In this document: positions 19,801-27,442 of the stretch, piece by piece
Layout: each line of letters begins with the position of its first letter
Numbering within the stretch: the first letter of the stretch is position 1
Source of the DNA: Bradyrhizobium yuanmingense
GTDB taxonomy: Bacteria > Pseudomonadota > Alphaproteobacteria > Rhizobiales > Xanthobacteraceae
Direction: 5' to 3'
DNA: 64,000 nucleotides
Assembly (NCBI RefSeq): GCF_029167105.1
Contig: NZ_JARFML010000020.1
Coordinates: 62,001 to 126,000, forward strand
Translations under genes and position numbers: made by a program
The notes under the pieces: generated by a model
What the model saw: the letters and a program-made list of their open reading frames with translations, nothing else
Told to the model about the DNA's origin: nothing
The model's database searches: none

Positions 19801-20177
19801 ACGTCGGCGTGATCGGCCGGGCCGGCTATCTCGTGACCCCGAAGCTGATGCTCTACGGTCTCGGCGGCCTGGCGCTCGGTCATTTCACCTTTCCCGACCC
19901 CGGCGGCGTCGACGGGCCCAACGGCAAGTGGGTGGCGGGCTATACGGCTGGCGCGGGCGGCGAGTTCAAGCTCACTCAACGATGGTCGCTGCGCGGCGAA
20001 TATCGCTACACGCATTTCGACATCGACCGCAGCGAGACACGCACCAGCTCGAGCACGCAGATCCAGGGCGCGACAACCATTCTCAGGTCCAACGCGGACA
20101 GCACGTCGCGCAAGACCAGTGCAGATATTCACATCGCGAAGATCGGTGCGGTCTATGGCTTCTGCTATTGCGACTAG
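16875..20177 (+). CDS. Outer-membrane protein made of four tandem beta-barrel modules
   Basis: This 1,100-residue exported protein starts with GTG at 16875, right behind GGGGGGTGGA, giving a normal signal peptide that ends ALAA-D. Four modules follow, starting near residues 42, 319, 586 and 852. Each begins WAGPY(I/L)GAYF and has the core phrases VDLFAGYNW, GRAGYL (GRLGFL in the first), LYGLGGL, GKWVAGY and WSLRGEYRY. The first three end in VYQFG or VYRFG followed by a Gly/Ser/Ala linker. Each module equals one complete small barrel of the rhizobial Omp25/RopB-like family, which normally occurs singly (as in the next gene). The last module ends YGFCYCD instead of an aromatic terminal residue, which is odd for barrel assembly. 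Between strands the loops are Ser/Thr-rich and differ most. It could fold as four linked barrels or as one large barrel. Confidence 0.85.
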   Translation: MKKLTSLTGASLAGASIMVSAGALAADLTVKAPPRPPWTDSWAGPYIGAYFGAGAGRVKETSAGAFSSSSVSTNAGVVTSSSTLIGTTASNLSGDVTGSMVDLFAGYNWQAGNIVAGGQVEGTVFSDVALKPFGNQTFNSVSTNVLLGVVTGTTTSSSIAQSNQQLRSRVGLIGRLGFLARPDLLLYGLGGLELGHFTFADSADPFGGDNGKWVAGYTVGAGGELKLTGNWSLRGEYRYLNFGFNRSAASSATASSVTGATTFVSTSGEASSSHTNADFHLAKIGLVYQFGDGGPLSAMAAIPPAGRGTPSATAWGDSWAGPYIGAYFGAGAGRARQTSTRIDDEGSVSTVGGTSAFTQSGFGNLSGDMTGSMVDLFAGYNWRTGNVVVGGQIEGTLFSDVTTKTVGIEAYSSASSDNGVVTSTNSGTNSIEDRQQLRSNIGVVGRAGYLVTPNVLLYGLGGLALGHLTYPDGYPDSEVRVGGKNGKWVAGYVAGAGGEVKLTDNWSLRGEYRYMHFGYDRNEPSGNSQTSVSGGGTSTSTNSTVSARHYDADFHVGKVGLVYQFGASGPRSAMAALPGVAWNDGWAGPYIGAYFGAGAGRAAETFTTNEKSTSSFTSVGTTTSTSTQSAAGRPVGDVTGSMVDLFAGYNWRVGNVVAGGQIEGSVFSDVTFKTIGPQTFSSVDTSNGVVTTTTSSAQTAGNQIQQRLRSNVGLIGRAGYLVTPNVLLYGLGGLALGHFTAPDGNILRGDVDGKWVAGYTVGAGGEVKLTGNWSLRGEYRYTHYGFSRNETSSFSSSAQSTGSSSASSSVDSTNRQINADFHTGRIGMVYRFGEGGPPSATAALPGAPSDHWAGPYLGAYFAAGAGRARQILASTADSAQQNFNGAVLTTDSVSNTTSRGSAAGDTTGSMVDLFAGYNWRAGNIVAGGQIEGTLFSDVAFKTTGEQTSNTRQVLNGVVTTRVNPSTMQASEQLRSNVGVIGRAGYLVTPKLMLYGLGGLALGHFTFPDPGGVDGPNGKWVAGYTAGAGGEFKLTQRWSLRGEYRYTHFDIDRSETRTSSSTQIQGATTILRSNADSTSRKTSADIHIAKIGAVYGFCYCD

Positions 20178-20300
20178 GGGTACGGTGGCAAACGCGCATG
20201 CGGATGCTGGTTGCGATCACCGCCATGAATTAGGTCGGCAAAAGCCGGGACTCGATCGTTCCATGGGTGCGCCGCCTCTCGGCGCAATTTGAGGGAAGTC

Positions 20301-21131
20301 ATGAAATCCATTGTCTCTGGTACTCTCCTGCTCTCGGCTCTCTGTCTCTCTCACGCCGTCTCAGCGGCCGATCTCGGCAGGGCTTACACCAAGGCGCCGC
20401 CCGCGCCGGTCGCATTCAGCTGGACCGGTTTTTACGCCGGCGTGCATGGCGGTTATGGCTGGAGCGATCCGACCGCGACCTTCGATCCGGGCGCGCTCGC
20501 AACCGGGACCGTGCCCGGCTATGTCGTCACGGGCGGGACTGGGCCGTTCACCCTGGATGTGAACCCCAAGGGCGGATTCGGCGGCGGCCAGATCGGCTAT
20601 AACTGGCAGTCCGGCACGTTCGTGTACGGTCTGGAAGCGGATGTCAGCGGCGCAGCCATCAGGGAGACGGCGAGCCGCCCGTTCAGCGTCACCGGCACGA
20701 TCGGCGGCGACAATGGCGCCTTCACCGGCGTATTCAATCTCAAGCAGGAAATCGATGTCTTCGGCACGATCCGCGGACGTCTCGGATACGCGGCGAACAA
20801 TCTCTTGATCTACGGTACCGGTGGCTTCGCCTGGGGCCACGTCAAGAACAGCATCTTCACCTCCAATCTCGCCACGCCGAACATCGCCAATTTCAACGGC
20901 TTCTTCCCGGCCCTGACGCGAAGCGCGTCCTCGTCGGAGGTCCAGGTGGGCTTCTCCGCGGGTGGCGGCCTGGAATGGGCTTTCGACCCGCGCTGGACGT
21001 TCAAGGCCGAGTACATCTACATCAATCTCGGAAAGTCGAACGGCAATGCGCTTGCATTCCCCGGAGCGTCCTTCACGGACACCGAGGTTCAGCTTCATAC
21101 GGCCAAGGGCGGCATCAACTATCGGTTTTGA
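20301..21131 (+). CDS. Outer-membrane beta-barrel protein, single module (Omp25/RopB-like)
   Basis: This 276-residue outer-membrane protein has a signal peptide ending AVSAADL, and a mature start SWTGFYAGVHGGYGW typical of Bradyrhizobium small barrels. Later phrases are GGGQIGYNWQSG, FGTIRGRLGYA, IYGTGGFAWG and LEWAFDPRWTFKAEYIY. It ends NYRF with the terminal Phe needed for BAM recognition. ATG 20301 follows GAGGGAAG. It lies 123 bp downstream of the four-module relative and may share its transcript, though the gap is large enough for its own promoter. Confidence 0.9.
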   Translation: MKSIVSGTLLLSALCLSHAVSAADLGRAYTKAPPAPVAFSWTGFYAGVHGGYGWSDPTATFDPGALATGTVPGYVVTGGTGPFTLDVNPKGGFGGGQIGYNWQSGTFVYGLEADVSGAAIRETASRPFSVTGTIGGDNGAFTGVFNLKQEIDVFGTIRGRLGYAANNLLIYGTGGFAWGHVKNSIFTSNLATPNIANFNGFFPALTRSASSSEVQVGFSAGGGLEWAFDPRWTFKAEYIYINLGKSNGNALAFPGASFTDTEVQLHTAKGGINYRF

Positions 21132-21356
21132 CTGAATGGATTTGGTGGTGCTTAGTGGTGGTAACGCAGGCGCGCCTAGTAGTGAACCACGGGCAGCGCA
21201 GAGCAAGTCTGCTCTGCCCCGAAACTCAGACGTCAACTTGTTCGGCTATCGCGAGGGCGTCATCGACCCCGATGTCGAAATAATCGAACGGTACTCTCGG
21301 TCTTCCGAGTCTGGCCGCTGAGCAAAAGAGGAGTCCGAGTCAATCGGTGGTGCCGG

Positions 21357-22079
21357 ATGAACGAGTTATCAAGCGCTTTCGACGGCCTCTTCAAAAGCGA
21401 ATTTTCGATCAACCAAGCGGTTGGACGGAGCGTCACGTATGTGCGCCGGGGCAAGTTGCTGGGTGGCAATTCAGGGTTTGCTCATATTGGGAAATACCAT
21501 GTCGAGGGGGACTCAATACGTGTCGATGTGACCAGCCGACGACACAATTTTGGCGCCGATCATCAGTCTCTACTCGGTTCCGACGTCTCGTCAATTTCTG
21601 TCGTTGGAGGGGCGGTTGGTAAGGCGTTTCACTTCGAGGGCAGTTCCCCGCAGGTGCCCGGTGCCGTCTTTCGATCCATCATGACCCCGCTGGATGAAAG
21701 CGACCTTCCGGCGCCCGGGAAGATTGGTGAAGGTGGCATTTCCAACGGATTGTACTCCATCCATCTAAAAATTTTGGACGGCGTCCCCGGCGGCCTGACT
21801 GGGGTGATGCTAATGAACAATGGCCGTATCTTGGGTGGCGATGCTTTTTTCTATTATCTGGGGTCATACTCCTCCTCCAATGGCCGATGGAGAGGGCAGA
21901 TGGTCAATCAAGAGCATACGCCAGCGCGAGGGGAAGACCCGGTATTCGGCGGACACGAGATTGGAATTGGTTTTTCGGGAACGTGCGATGCCAAGGGCGG
22001 TATTCTTGAAGGCACGGCGCTTGCGGGCAAGCGCAGCATCAGGTTCGAAGCTGCTCTGGAATTGATCTGCGCTGCTTAG
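21357..22079 (+). CDS. Protein of two GrlR-like domains
   Basis: This 240-residue protein has no signal peptide. The second half (about residues 124-237) reads like the GrlR fold: GLYSIHLKILDG, VMLMNNGRILGGDAFFYYLGSY, IGIGFSGTCD and GKRSIRFEAALELI. The first half repeats the pattern in order: GKLLGGNSGFAHIGKYHVEG, RHNFGADHQS and FEGSSPQVPGAVFRSIM. GrlR is known as a regulator of type III secretion in enteric pathogens, and the fold is widespread in alphaproteobacteria, mostly uncharacterised. Two copies in one chain would imitate the GrlR dimer. No type III secretion gene is nearby. The call rests on my reading of the motif pattern, so I am moderately sure. Confidence 0.65.
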   Translation: MNELSSAFDGLFKSEFSINQAVGRSVTYVRRGKLLGGNSGFAHIGKYHVEGDSIRVDVTSRRHNFGADHQSLLGSDVSSISVVGGAVGKAFHFEGSSPQVPGAVFRSIMTPLDESDLPAPGKIGEGGISNGLYSIHLKILDGVPGGLTGVMLMNNGRILGGDAFFYYLGSYSSSNGRWRGQMVNQEHTPARGEDPVFGGHEIGIGFSGTCDAKGGILEGTALAGKRSIRFEAALELICAA

Positions 22080-22394
22080 GGGCTGCGAAAGCTGAGGGCG
22101 CAGCTGCTGGCGAAGCTAGAAGATCGGTTTCGCTCCGAGTTGGTCTTGCGGGGTGTAGAGCTGAACCGCTGAGATCGGATCCCATTGGCAGCATATGATC
22201 CCAGGGCCGCCCCCACGAGCGCCTCCGCCAGCGGCCGCTGGTGACCCAAAGGGGGACACATCGGCTGGCGAGGCAGAAAGCCCACCTCGTTCACCACATT
22301 TAAACCTTAAGTTTCTACGAAGAGTGGTCACCCCACGGGCCGCAGGGACCATGCGAACAGCCTTCGTACAGAAGCCATCAATGGACTTCGGGCA

Positions 22395-23441
22395 ATGAAG
22401 GCCTGGCAGACCAGCTGCATCGTGGCTGTTCTCGCGTCCGTTGGACTTTTTCTGGCCGCCGGTAACAGACCGGCCGCGACGGTGCCGGATGTCATGTCGC
22501 AAGCGGCAGCGAGCATACCGGCTGCGGCGAGCATGGCAGCTCCCGAGAACGTGGTGACGGCTGACGCGTACGCAGAGGCATCCGCCAGACTCGCGGCAGC
22601 GCTTCGGGCGGAAAGAGCAGAGCCGGGCTCGGTGCCGTCGGCAGGTTCGGCGCCGCCACGCACCGAAGCCGAGATCGTCGATGAACCCGTCGCGCCGAAA
22701 TTGGCGTCGTTGGGGCAGGATGTCGTCCAATCGCTGCCGCCGGAACGCGATGCGTCCAACGGTGCTCCGAAAGCGGCGTCGACGCAGGATTTCCGTCATC
22801 TGATTTACTACGTCTGGTCCGAACTGCCGCCCGCCGAGAAACCGGCGGAGATCGTCTTGCGTGCGTTCAAGGACATCCCGGTCGGAACGCCGACTGAGGA
22901 GATCAAGCGCGCTGCCGACGCGTTTGGTCTCGATTTCAATTTCATGATGGCGGTTGCCAAGATCGAATCCGGCTTCAACCCCAATCAACGCACCGGGTCA
23001 TATATCGGGCTGTTTCAGCTCAGCTATTACGAGTTCGGGAAGTTCGGCTTCGGGCAGATTCGCAGTCCGCGGGATAACGCCATTGCGGCCGCCTACAAGA
23101 TCATCACCGAAGGCGTCCTGTTCCAGTGGATCACCCACCGCAAGCCGGACATGAGCGATCTCTACCTGATCCATCAGCAGGGCTGGGAAGGCGCCGCCGA
23201 GCACATCAGCAAGCCCACTCGCCTCGCCTGGAAATCCATGTGCGCCAGCAGCGAAGGCAGGGAGAAGGGCGAGAGGTGGTGCAAACGCGCGATCTGGGGC
23301 AATACACTTCCGGCCTTCAAGCGCACCTGGAAATCGGTCGACAACGTGACGTCGGAGGCGTTCGTCGGCATGTGGCGCGGCCGGGTCGCCGAATTCTACG
23401 GGAAATACGTTGCGACTGCTGCGGCGGCGGCAAGCCAATAA
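22395..23441 (+). CDS. Transglycosylase SLT domain protein
   Basis: This 348-residue exported protein has a hydrophobic N-terminal segment (IVAVLASVGLFLAAG), then about 100 residues of Ala/Pro/Glu-rich linker. A C-terminal lysozyme-like domain has the catalytic Glu in VAKIESGFNPNQRTGSYIGLFQLS. The phrase YLIHQQGWEGAAEHI is the lytic-transglycosylase-style substrate-cleft motif (compare the usual AYNAG region). It probably cleaves peptidoglycan glycan strands in the periplasm. The 315 bp upstream of it (22080-22394) contain no gene I can support. No secretion system that would use a dedicated transglycosylase is nearby. Confidence 0.82.
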   Translation: MKAWQTSCIVAVLASVGLFLAAGNRPAATVPDVMSQAAASIPAAASMAAPENVVTADAYAEASARLAAALRAERAEPGSVPSAGSAPPRTEAEIVDEPVAPKLASLGQDVVQSLPPERDASNGAPKAASTQDFRHLIYYVWSELPPAEKPAEIVLRAFKDIPVGTPTEEIKRAADAFGLDFNFMMAVAKIESGFNPNQRTGSYIGLFQLSYYEFGKFGFGQIRSPRDNAIAAAYKIITEGVLFQWITHRKPDMSDLYLIHQQGWEGAAEHISKPTRLAWKSMCASSEGREKGERWCKRAIWGNTLPAFKRTWKSVDNVTSEAFVGMWRGRVAEFYGKYVATAAAAASQ

Positions 23442-23670
23442 TTCGGTCGTCGGCAGCGCCCTGCCACGCTAGCTGTGCCTTTAGTCGCCGCGGCGAAACT
23501 GAGCCAGCTGGGTCAACCAAGTCCACTCATGGCGCGGTTGCCAACGTGGTAGCGCAGCTCGCCGGCCGTCAGCCTTTGGCCCATTACGGACCTCTCGCGA
23601 GAAGTTCCAGTTGACGTTCAGGGTTTGCTTTGCGTCACCCAGGATGTGTTGGGGCCCTCACCTGAACGGA

Positions 23671-24370
23671 CTATTGAGCCGTGTAAACGCAACGAAACCC
23701 GATATAGACCGCATGAAAGTCGGCCGATTTCCACTGTACGGCTGACGCTTTTGTCTTGTCCGCACCATACCACCACGACCCGCCGGCCGTCAGTGCCTCA
23801 TCGCCCCGCCGATCCGCGAGCCATTCCCAGACATTGCCACCCATGTCGTACAGACCGTTGACACCCCGCTTGGTGGTACCTGCCGCTGCATGCCGCGGCC
23901 AGCGATCTCTACCGGATGTGTTCATGCCGTCAGGTCTATCGCCGACAGAATAAGGATAGGTGCGTCCACTTACGAAATCATCGGTAGGATTCGCACGCGT
24001 TTCGGTATAGGCGGCTCTTTCCCATTCTTCCAGGGTCGGCAAGCGTCCGCCCGCGGCTAAGCAGTAGTCACGGGCTTCACTCCAGGACACATGCACCGCC
24101 GGCTCATCTTCGCTGCCCGGTTCTCCGAACGGAGTCGCCCATGTCCAGCCGCTGCGACGGATCCAGCCGTCCGCGAATTCGTGTCCGCCTCCTGCCTGTT
24201 CGGCCGCGGTCTTCAGAGCTGTCAGCAGCGAAATTGCGAAACTGGCCGATCGTGACCTCGGTCCGGTCGATGGCAAACTTGCCCAGATTTTCGCGTTGGC
24301 CAGGCTCGGCGAATGCAACGCTGGTAACAGCCATCAAGCCACATCGCAAAGCAATCGAGCGCCATTTCAT
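23671..24370 (-). pseudogene. SUMF1/formylglycine-generating-enzyme-like gene with a frameshift
   Basis: The minus strand from ATG 24370 (behind AGGAGA) encodes a signal peptide (SIALRCGLMAVTSVAFAEPG) and the SUMF1 opening FAIDRTEVTIGQFRNFA. Soon after this, at about 24,210-24,225, the homology moves to another frame. There it continues with TALKTAAEQAGGG and the core PAVHVSWSEARDYCLAAGGRLPT. It ends with GLYDMGGNVWEWLAD, ALTAGGSWW and GFRCVYTAQ. A one-base change would restore an intact protein of about 230 residues. Family members are formylglycine-generating enzymes or non-haem iron sulfoxide synthases. Most bacterial SUMF1-domain proteins of this size are of unknown function. Either the gene is freshly broken or the base is a sequence error. 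Confidence 0.75.
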
Positions 24371-24442
24371 GCACGAACTTCTCCTGTATTGCCTCGAGGT
24401 GAGAAGGGGCAGGCGCCGACCCAGCGCGCCTGCCATCACCGA

Positions 24443-25561
24443 TCAGCTCATGCGCTGACGCAATGCCGCCTGCGAACGGCGAATGACGCCCTGGTACATG
24501 CTCTGCTTGTCAGGATACCATTGCATCGACGCGAGATTGGCGAAGCCGGGAATGCTTTCCATATGCCGTGCCATCCGCTGCCGCATGGATTGATCCGGCT
24601 GAGGACCGCGCAGCGCGCCGACATTCTCGGCCGCGTGATCCGGGTTCGACGTCGCGGCAAGAACGGTCGTCACCGCCGGATGGCCCATGGCCCATTTGAT
24701 GAAGAACTGCGACCAGTTCTCTGCAGCGATGTCGCGGGCAAAATCGGGCAGCGGCCGGCCTTCCACGATCTTGTGCAAGCGACCTTTTTCCAGCGGCATA
24801 TTTGTCAACACGCCGACACCCTTGTCGCTCGCCGCGCGAAGGACCCGCTCCTCGGCATGACGATTGAAAATCGAATAATTGACCTGGATGATGTCCACCA
24901 GATCCTTGTCGATCAATCCCGCGAGAATGTTGTGATAGTCATTCTCGTGGACCGAGGCGCCGACATAACGAATCCTGCCCTCTCTCTTCCATACGCGCAG
25001 CAGTGGCACGATCGCGTCGACATTGACCAGGCTGTGGCAGTGGAGCACGTCGATCTTGTCGCGCCACAGCCGAAGCCTCGATTGCTCCATGCTGGCCAAG
25101 GCGTGGCTTTCGTCAGCCAGGTAGTCGCCGGTCGACCAGATCTTGTTGCTGATGAACATCTGGTCCGTCACGCCCATGGCGCTGAGAAATCCACCGACGC
25201 TGACCTCGCCGGTCCCGTAGAGCGGCGATGTATCGATCACCCGGACGCCGGCATCTATATATTTCCTGGTGACCTCTCGCAGCGCGTCACGATTGCTGCC
25301 CGGCAGCAGGTCAAAAGTCAGAAACGTTCCCAGTCCGAGCGCGGGCAGACTTTCGTTGGTGCGGCCGATCGTTCGGGTGAGTACCGGCCCCGCCGCAGCC
25401 GCACGCGATGCAGTGCCGGCTGGCGCTTGCGCACTGGCGCTTGAAACGCCGACCGCAGTTGCGTGAACAGCTGTCGCCGCGACGGCGCCCATCGCGGTGG
25501 CGGCGCCGAGGAACTGGCGGCGGTCGGTCGCCGTCGGCCAGTCCTGTGGTGTCTTATCCAT
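24443..25561 (-). CDS. Aldo/keto reductase with Tat signal
   Basis: This 372-residue protein carries a twin-arginine export signal at the N-terminus (DRRQFLGAAT, then a hydrophobic Ala-rich stretch ending SASAQA). The aldo/keto reductase barrel follows with the whole catalytic tetrad: Asp in VIDTSPLYG, Tyr in the same motif, Lys in FISNKIW and His in VLHCHSL. The start is ATG 25561; the frame opens 10 codons earlier but the Tat motif sits well behind this ATG. Enzymes of this fold use NADPH. Export through Tat suggests it folds with a cofactor in the cytoplasm or has another role in the periplasm. It diverges from an AraC regulator, which probably controls it. Confidence 0.9.
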   Translation of the reverse strand: MDKTPQDWPTATDRRQFLGAATAMGAVAATAVHATAVGVSSASAQAPAGTASRAAAAGPVLTRTIGRTNESLPALGLGTFLTFDLLPGSNRDALREVTRKYIDAGVRVIDTSPLYGTGEVSVGGFLSAMGVTDQMFISNKIWSTGDYLADESHALASMEQSRLRLWRDKIDVLHCHSLVNVDAIVPLLRVWKREGRIRYVGASVHENDYHNILAGLIDKDLVDIIQVNYSIFNRHAEERVLRAASDKGVGVLTNMPLEKGRLHKIVEGRPLPDFARDIAAENWSQFFIKWAMGHPAVTTVLAATSNPDHAAENVGALRGPQPDQSMRQRMARHMESIPGFANLASMQWYPDKQSMYQGVIRRSQAALRQRMS

Positions 25562-25755
25562 TGCAAATCTCCGTGATTTCGCCTGCGGCACTTGTCGCCT
25601 GCCAATAGAAAGGATCGACCTCTCGCTTTGTCGCGCGGGATTCTGACCAAATCACTCCGATCCTGACGCGACGATGCTCCATTTCCGGCCTGCAAGGAAT
25701 TGCGGTTCCAAGCTTGTATGTGTATTCAGGCAACGTCGCTGCGCAGGAAGTCGCG

Positions 25756-26631
25756 ATGCACCGTGTCATTGAGAATGCGTCGACAATCGATCGCTTGAGT
25801 TCCCGGCCGGATGGCTGGCGGCGCACCCAATGGACGAACGGCGCATTCGAAACGGCGTACCGGCCGATGACCTCCATCGTCGAAGGACGCATCCTGTCGA
25901 CAAATCACCTCATCATGGCGACCCTGTCCGGCGGCGCCGAGCGACATGAAATCTCGGCCGATGGCGGGCATCGCTATGACGGCCCCGATTTACCGTCGAC
26001 CGTTTCATTTCTCCCGGCTGGCTGCGAACGACGGCTTCGGCTTCACAATGTGGGTTGGCGATGGGCAGCGATCGCCCTCGACCCTGCCAAGATTTCAGGA
26101 ATCACCGGCGCATCGATCGAAGGACTGGGCCCCCTGTCGGGCTCGGAAGACAGCTTTGTCTGGAACATGCTCGCGGAGTTCGAACGAGTTGACGCGCTGG
26201 AGGGAGGTCTCGACGCGATCTATTGCGACACGATGAGCCTTGCTCTCGTTGTATACCTTGCACGCCGATACGGTGGTGCAAGAGTGAAGGATACATCGAT
26301 CAAGTTGCCGGCGTGGAGGTTACGGCGCGTCACCGAATTCATCGACGCGCATCTAAGCGCGACAATTCGGATTGCCGATCTCGCTGATCTTGCGCAGCTC
26401 TCGGAAGGCCATTTCCATCGCGCATTCAGGGCAGCGACCGGGCAGACGCCGCTGGCATTCGTCCATGCGCGGCGAGTCGCAATGGCAAAACAACTGCTGG
26501 CGAGCAGCAAGCTTTCGGTCGCGCAGATGGCGCTACGCGTCGGTTTTCTCAGTCCCGCGCATTTTGCCCGCGTCTTCCGGACAATGACCGGCCAGAGCCC
26601 ATCCCAATATCGACGCTCATTCCATCTTTGA
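25756..26631 (+). CDS. AraC family transcriptional regulator
   Basis: This 291-residue regulator has a poorly conserved N-terminal sensing half and a C-terminal AraC double HTH (from about residue 190). The HTH contains RIADLADLAQLSEGHFHRAFR, ATGQTPLAFVHARRVAMAKQLL and VAQMALRVGFLSPAHFARVFR. A start 14 codons earlier (25714) is also possible. It diverges from the Tat-exported aldo/keto reductase, with under 200 bp between them, and is likely its regulator. The stretch 26632-26801 after it carries only the ygiQ-tail repeat. Confidence 0.92.
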   Translation: MHRVIENASTIDRLSSRPDGWRRTQWTNGAFETAYRPMTSIVEGRILSTNHLIMATLSGGAERHEISADGGHRYDGPDLPSTVSFLPAGCERRLRLHNVGWRWAAIALDPAKISGITGASIEGLGPLSGSEDSFVWNMLAEFERVDALEGGLDAIYCDTMSLALVVYLARRYGGARVKDTSIKLPAWRLRRVTEFIDAHLSATIRIADLADLAQLSEGHFHRAFRAATGQTPLAFVHARRVAMAKQLLASSKLSVAQMALRVGFLSPAHFARVFRTMTGQSPSQYRRSFHL

Positions 26632-26747
26632 CAGGGGAAAGTAACTCCTGACGGCCAATGGCGGACAACGGCAGCCGGCAAATAGCCGACGACACGCCTC
26701 AACCCTGCGCATTTTCCGACGAGCCTGCCGCCCCGGCGTCAGGAGGA

Positions 26748-27242
26748 AGCGGTTCACGACCAAGGGCCTGCGGGTTATGACGTCGCGGCGCGGCCCGCTG
26801 GCTACAACGCGAGCACGACCTCGCCCGACACCGCGTCCGTGACTCCGCGTCCGTTGCCCTGGTCCTCGAGCACCGACCTGAAACTGTCGAGGGTCTTGAT
26901 CATCGCCGAGCGTGCCGCGACCAGCGCATCCTGGCTCACCCACGTGCCGATGAGGCAGAAGGTCTGATCGCCGGTCCTGATGATGACGCCGTGCTCCAGC
27001 CCCGGCCATTTGGCCTTGCCGTCGCGGTGCGCATCGAGGAAGGCGTCTTCCTGGCCCGGCTTCACCTTGAACTTGACGACGTTGTAAACCTGCATGATGC
27101 GGCTCCGGAAATGAATGGATGAAAATGCGAGCGCCGGACCAGATCGGGCTCGGACCGATATCTTTGCACCCCCGCAACAAAAAGTCGAAAACAACCCCAT
27201 GTCGCATCGGGCGGGCAACAAAATCAACGGCTTAGAGCGCGA
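26748..27242. repeat. Repeat copy B: displaced ygiQ tail and downstream element around an ABM gene
   Basis: 26748-26780 repeats the last 33 bases of the ygiQ region (15104-15136) with one mismatch. 27185-27242 repeats the element found 45 bp after that point in copy A. In copy B about 400 bp containing the oppositely oriented small monooxygenase-like gene (26802-27095) separates the two. The rest of 27243-27442 holds the promoter of the LuxR-type gene. Confidence 0.7.
26802..27095 (-). CDS. Small antibiotic-biosynthesis-monooxygenase-like (ABM fold) protein
   Basis: This 97-residue protein starts at ATG 27095 behind a CCGGAG site. It has the ferredoxin-like pattern of the ABM/dimeric alpha-beta barrel family: a first strand YNVVKFKVKPGQEDAFLDAH, a middle segment GVIIRTGDQTFCLIGTW, then a helix with AARSAMIKTLDSFRSVL. 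Such proteins are small dimeric monooxygenases, isomerases or decyclases. I cannot name its substrate. It sits alone, flanked by two pieces of repeated sequence that adjoin each other elsewhere, which suggests insertion or a rearranged duplication. Confidence 0.75.
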   Translation of the reverse strand: MQVYNVVKFKVKPGQEDAFLDAHRDGKAKWPGLEHGVIIRTGDQTFCLIGTWVSQDALVAARSAMIKTLDSFRSVLEDQGNGRGVTDAVSGEVVLAL

Positions 27243-27330
27243 CGAGACGGGATAGGCTCCGCAGCGGGCCTGGCTGGCTCCAGCGAGCACGATCGTTCGC
27301 TGCGCATTCTGCTGATTTTACGAACCTTGC

Positions 27331-27355
27331 GGAACCAAGACCGGTGTCGCGCGTT
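27331..27355 (+). promoter_or_regulatory. EcfG-type (general stress sigma) promoter
   Basis: GGAAC at 27331-27335 and CGTT at 27352-27355 are separated by exactly 16 bp, a perfect match to the alphaproteobacterial EcfG consensus. It points to the LuxR-type regulator whose ATG is 88 bp further on, giving a 5' leader of roughly 80 nt. Confidence 0.75.
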
Positions 27356-27442
27356 GCCGCGCTGCTCTTGCAGGTGACGCGGCTGAAGCCGGGTCGCTTT
27401 GCTGGGGCCAATCAAGACGGGAAGCCGGGCGAGCCAGACCAG

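Noticed and set aside
22195..22398. Pro/Ala-rich 67-codon frame before the transglycosylase gene.
   Set aside because: Biased composition, no ribosome-binding site and no recognisable domain; it overlaps the next gene's start.
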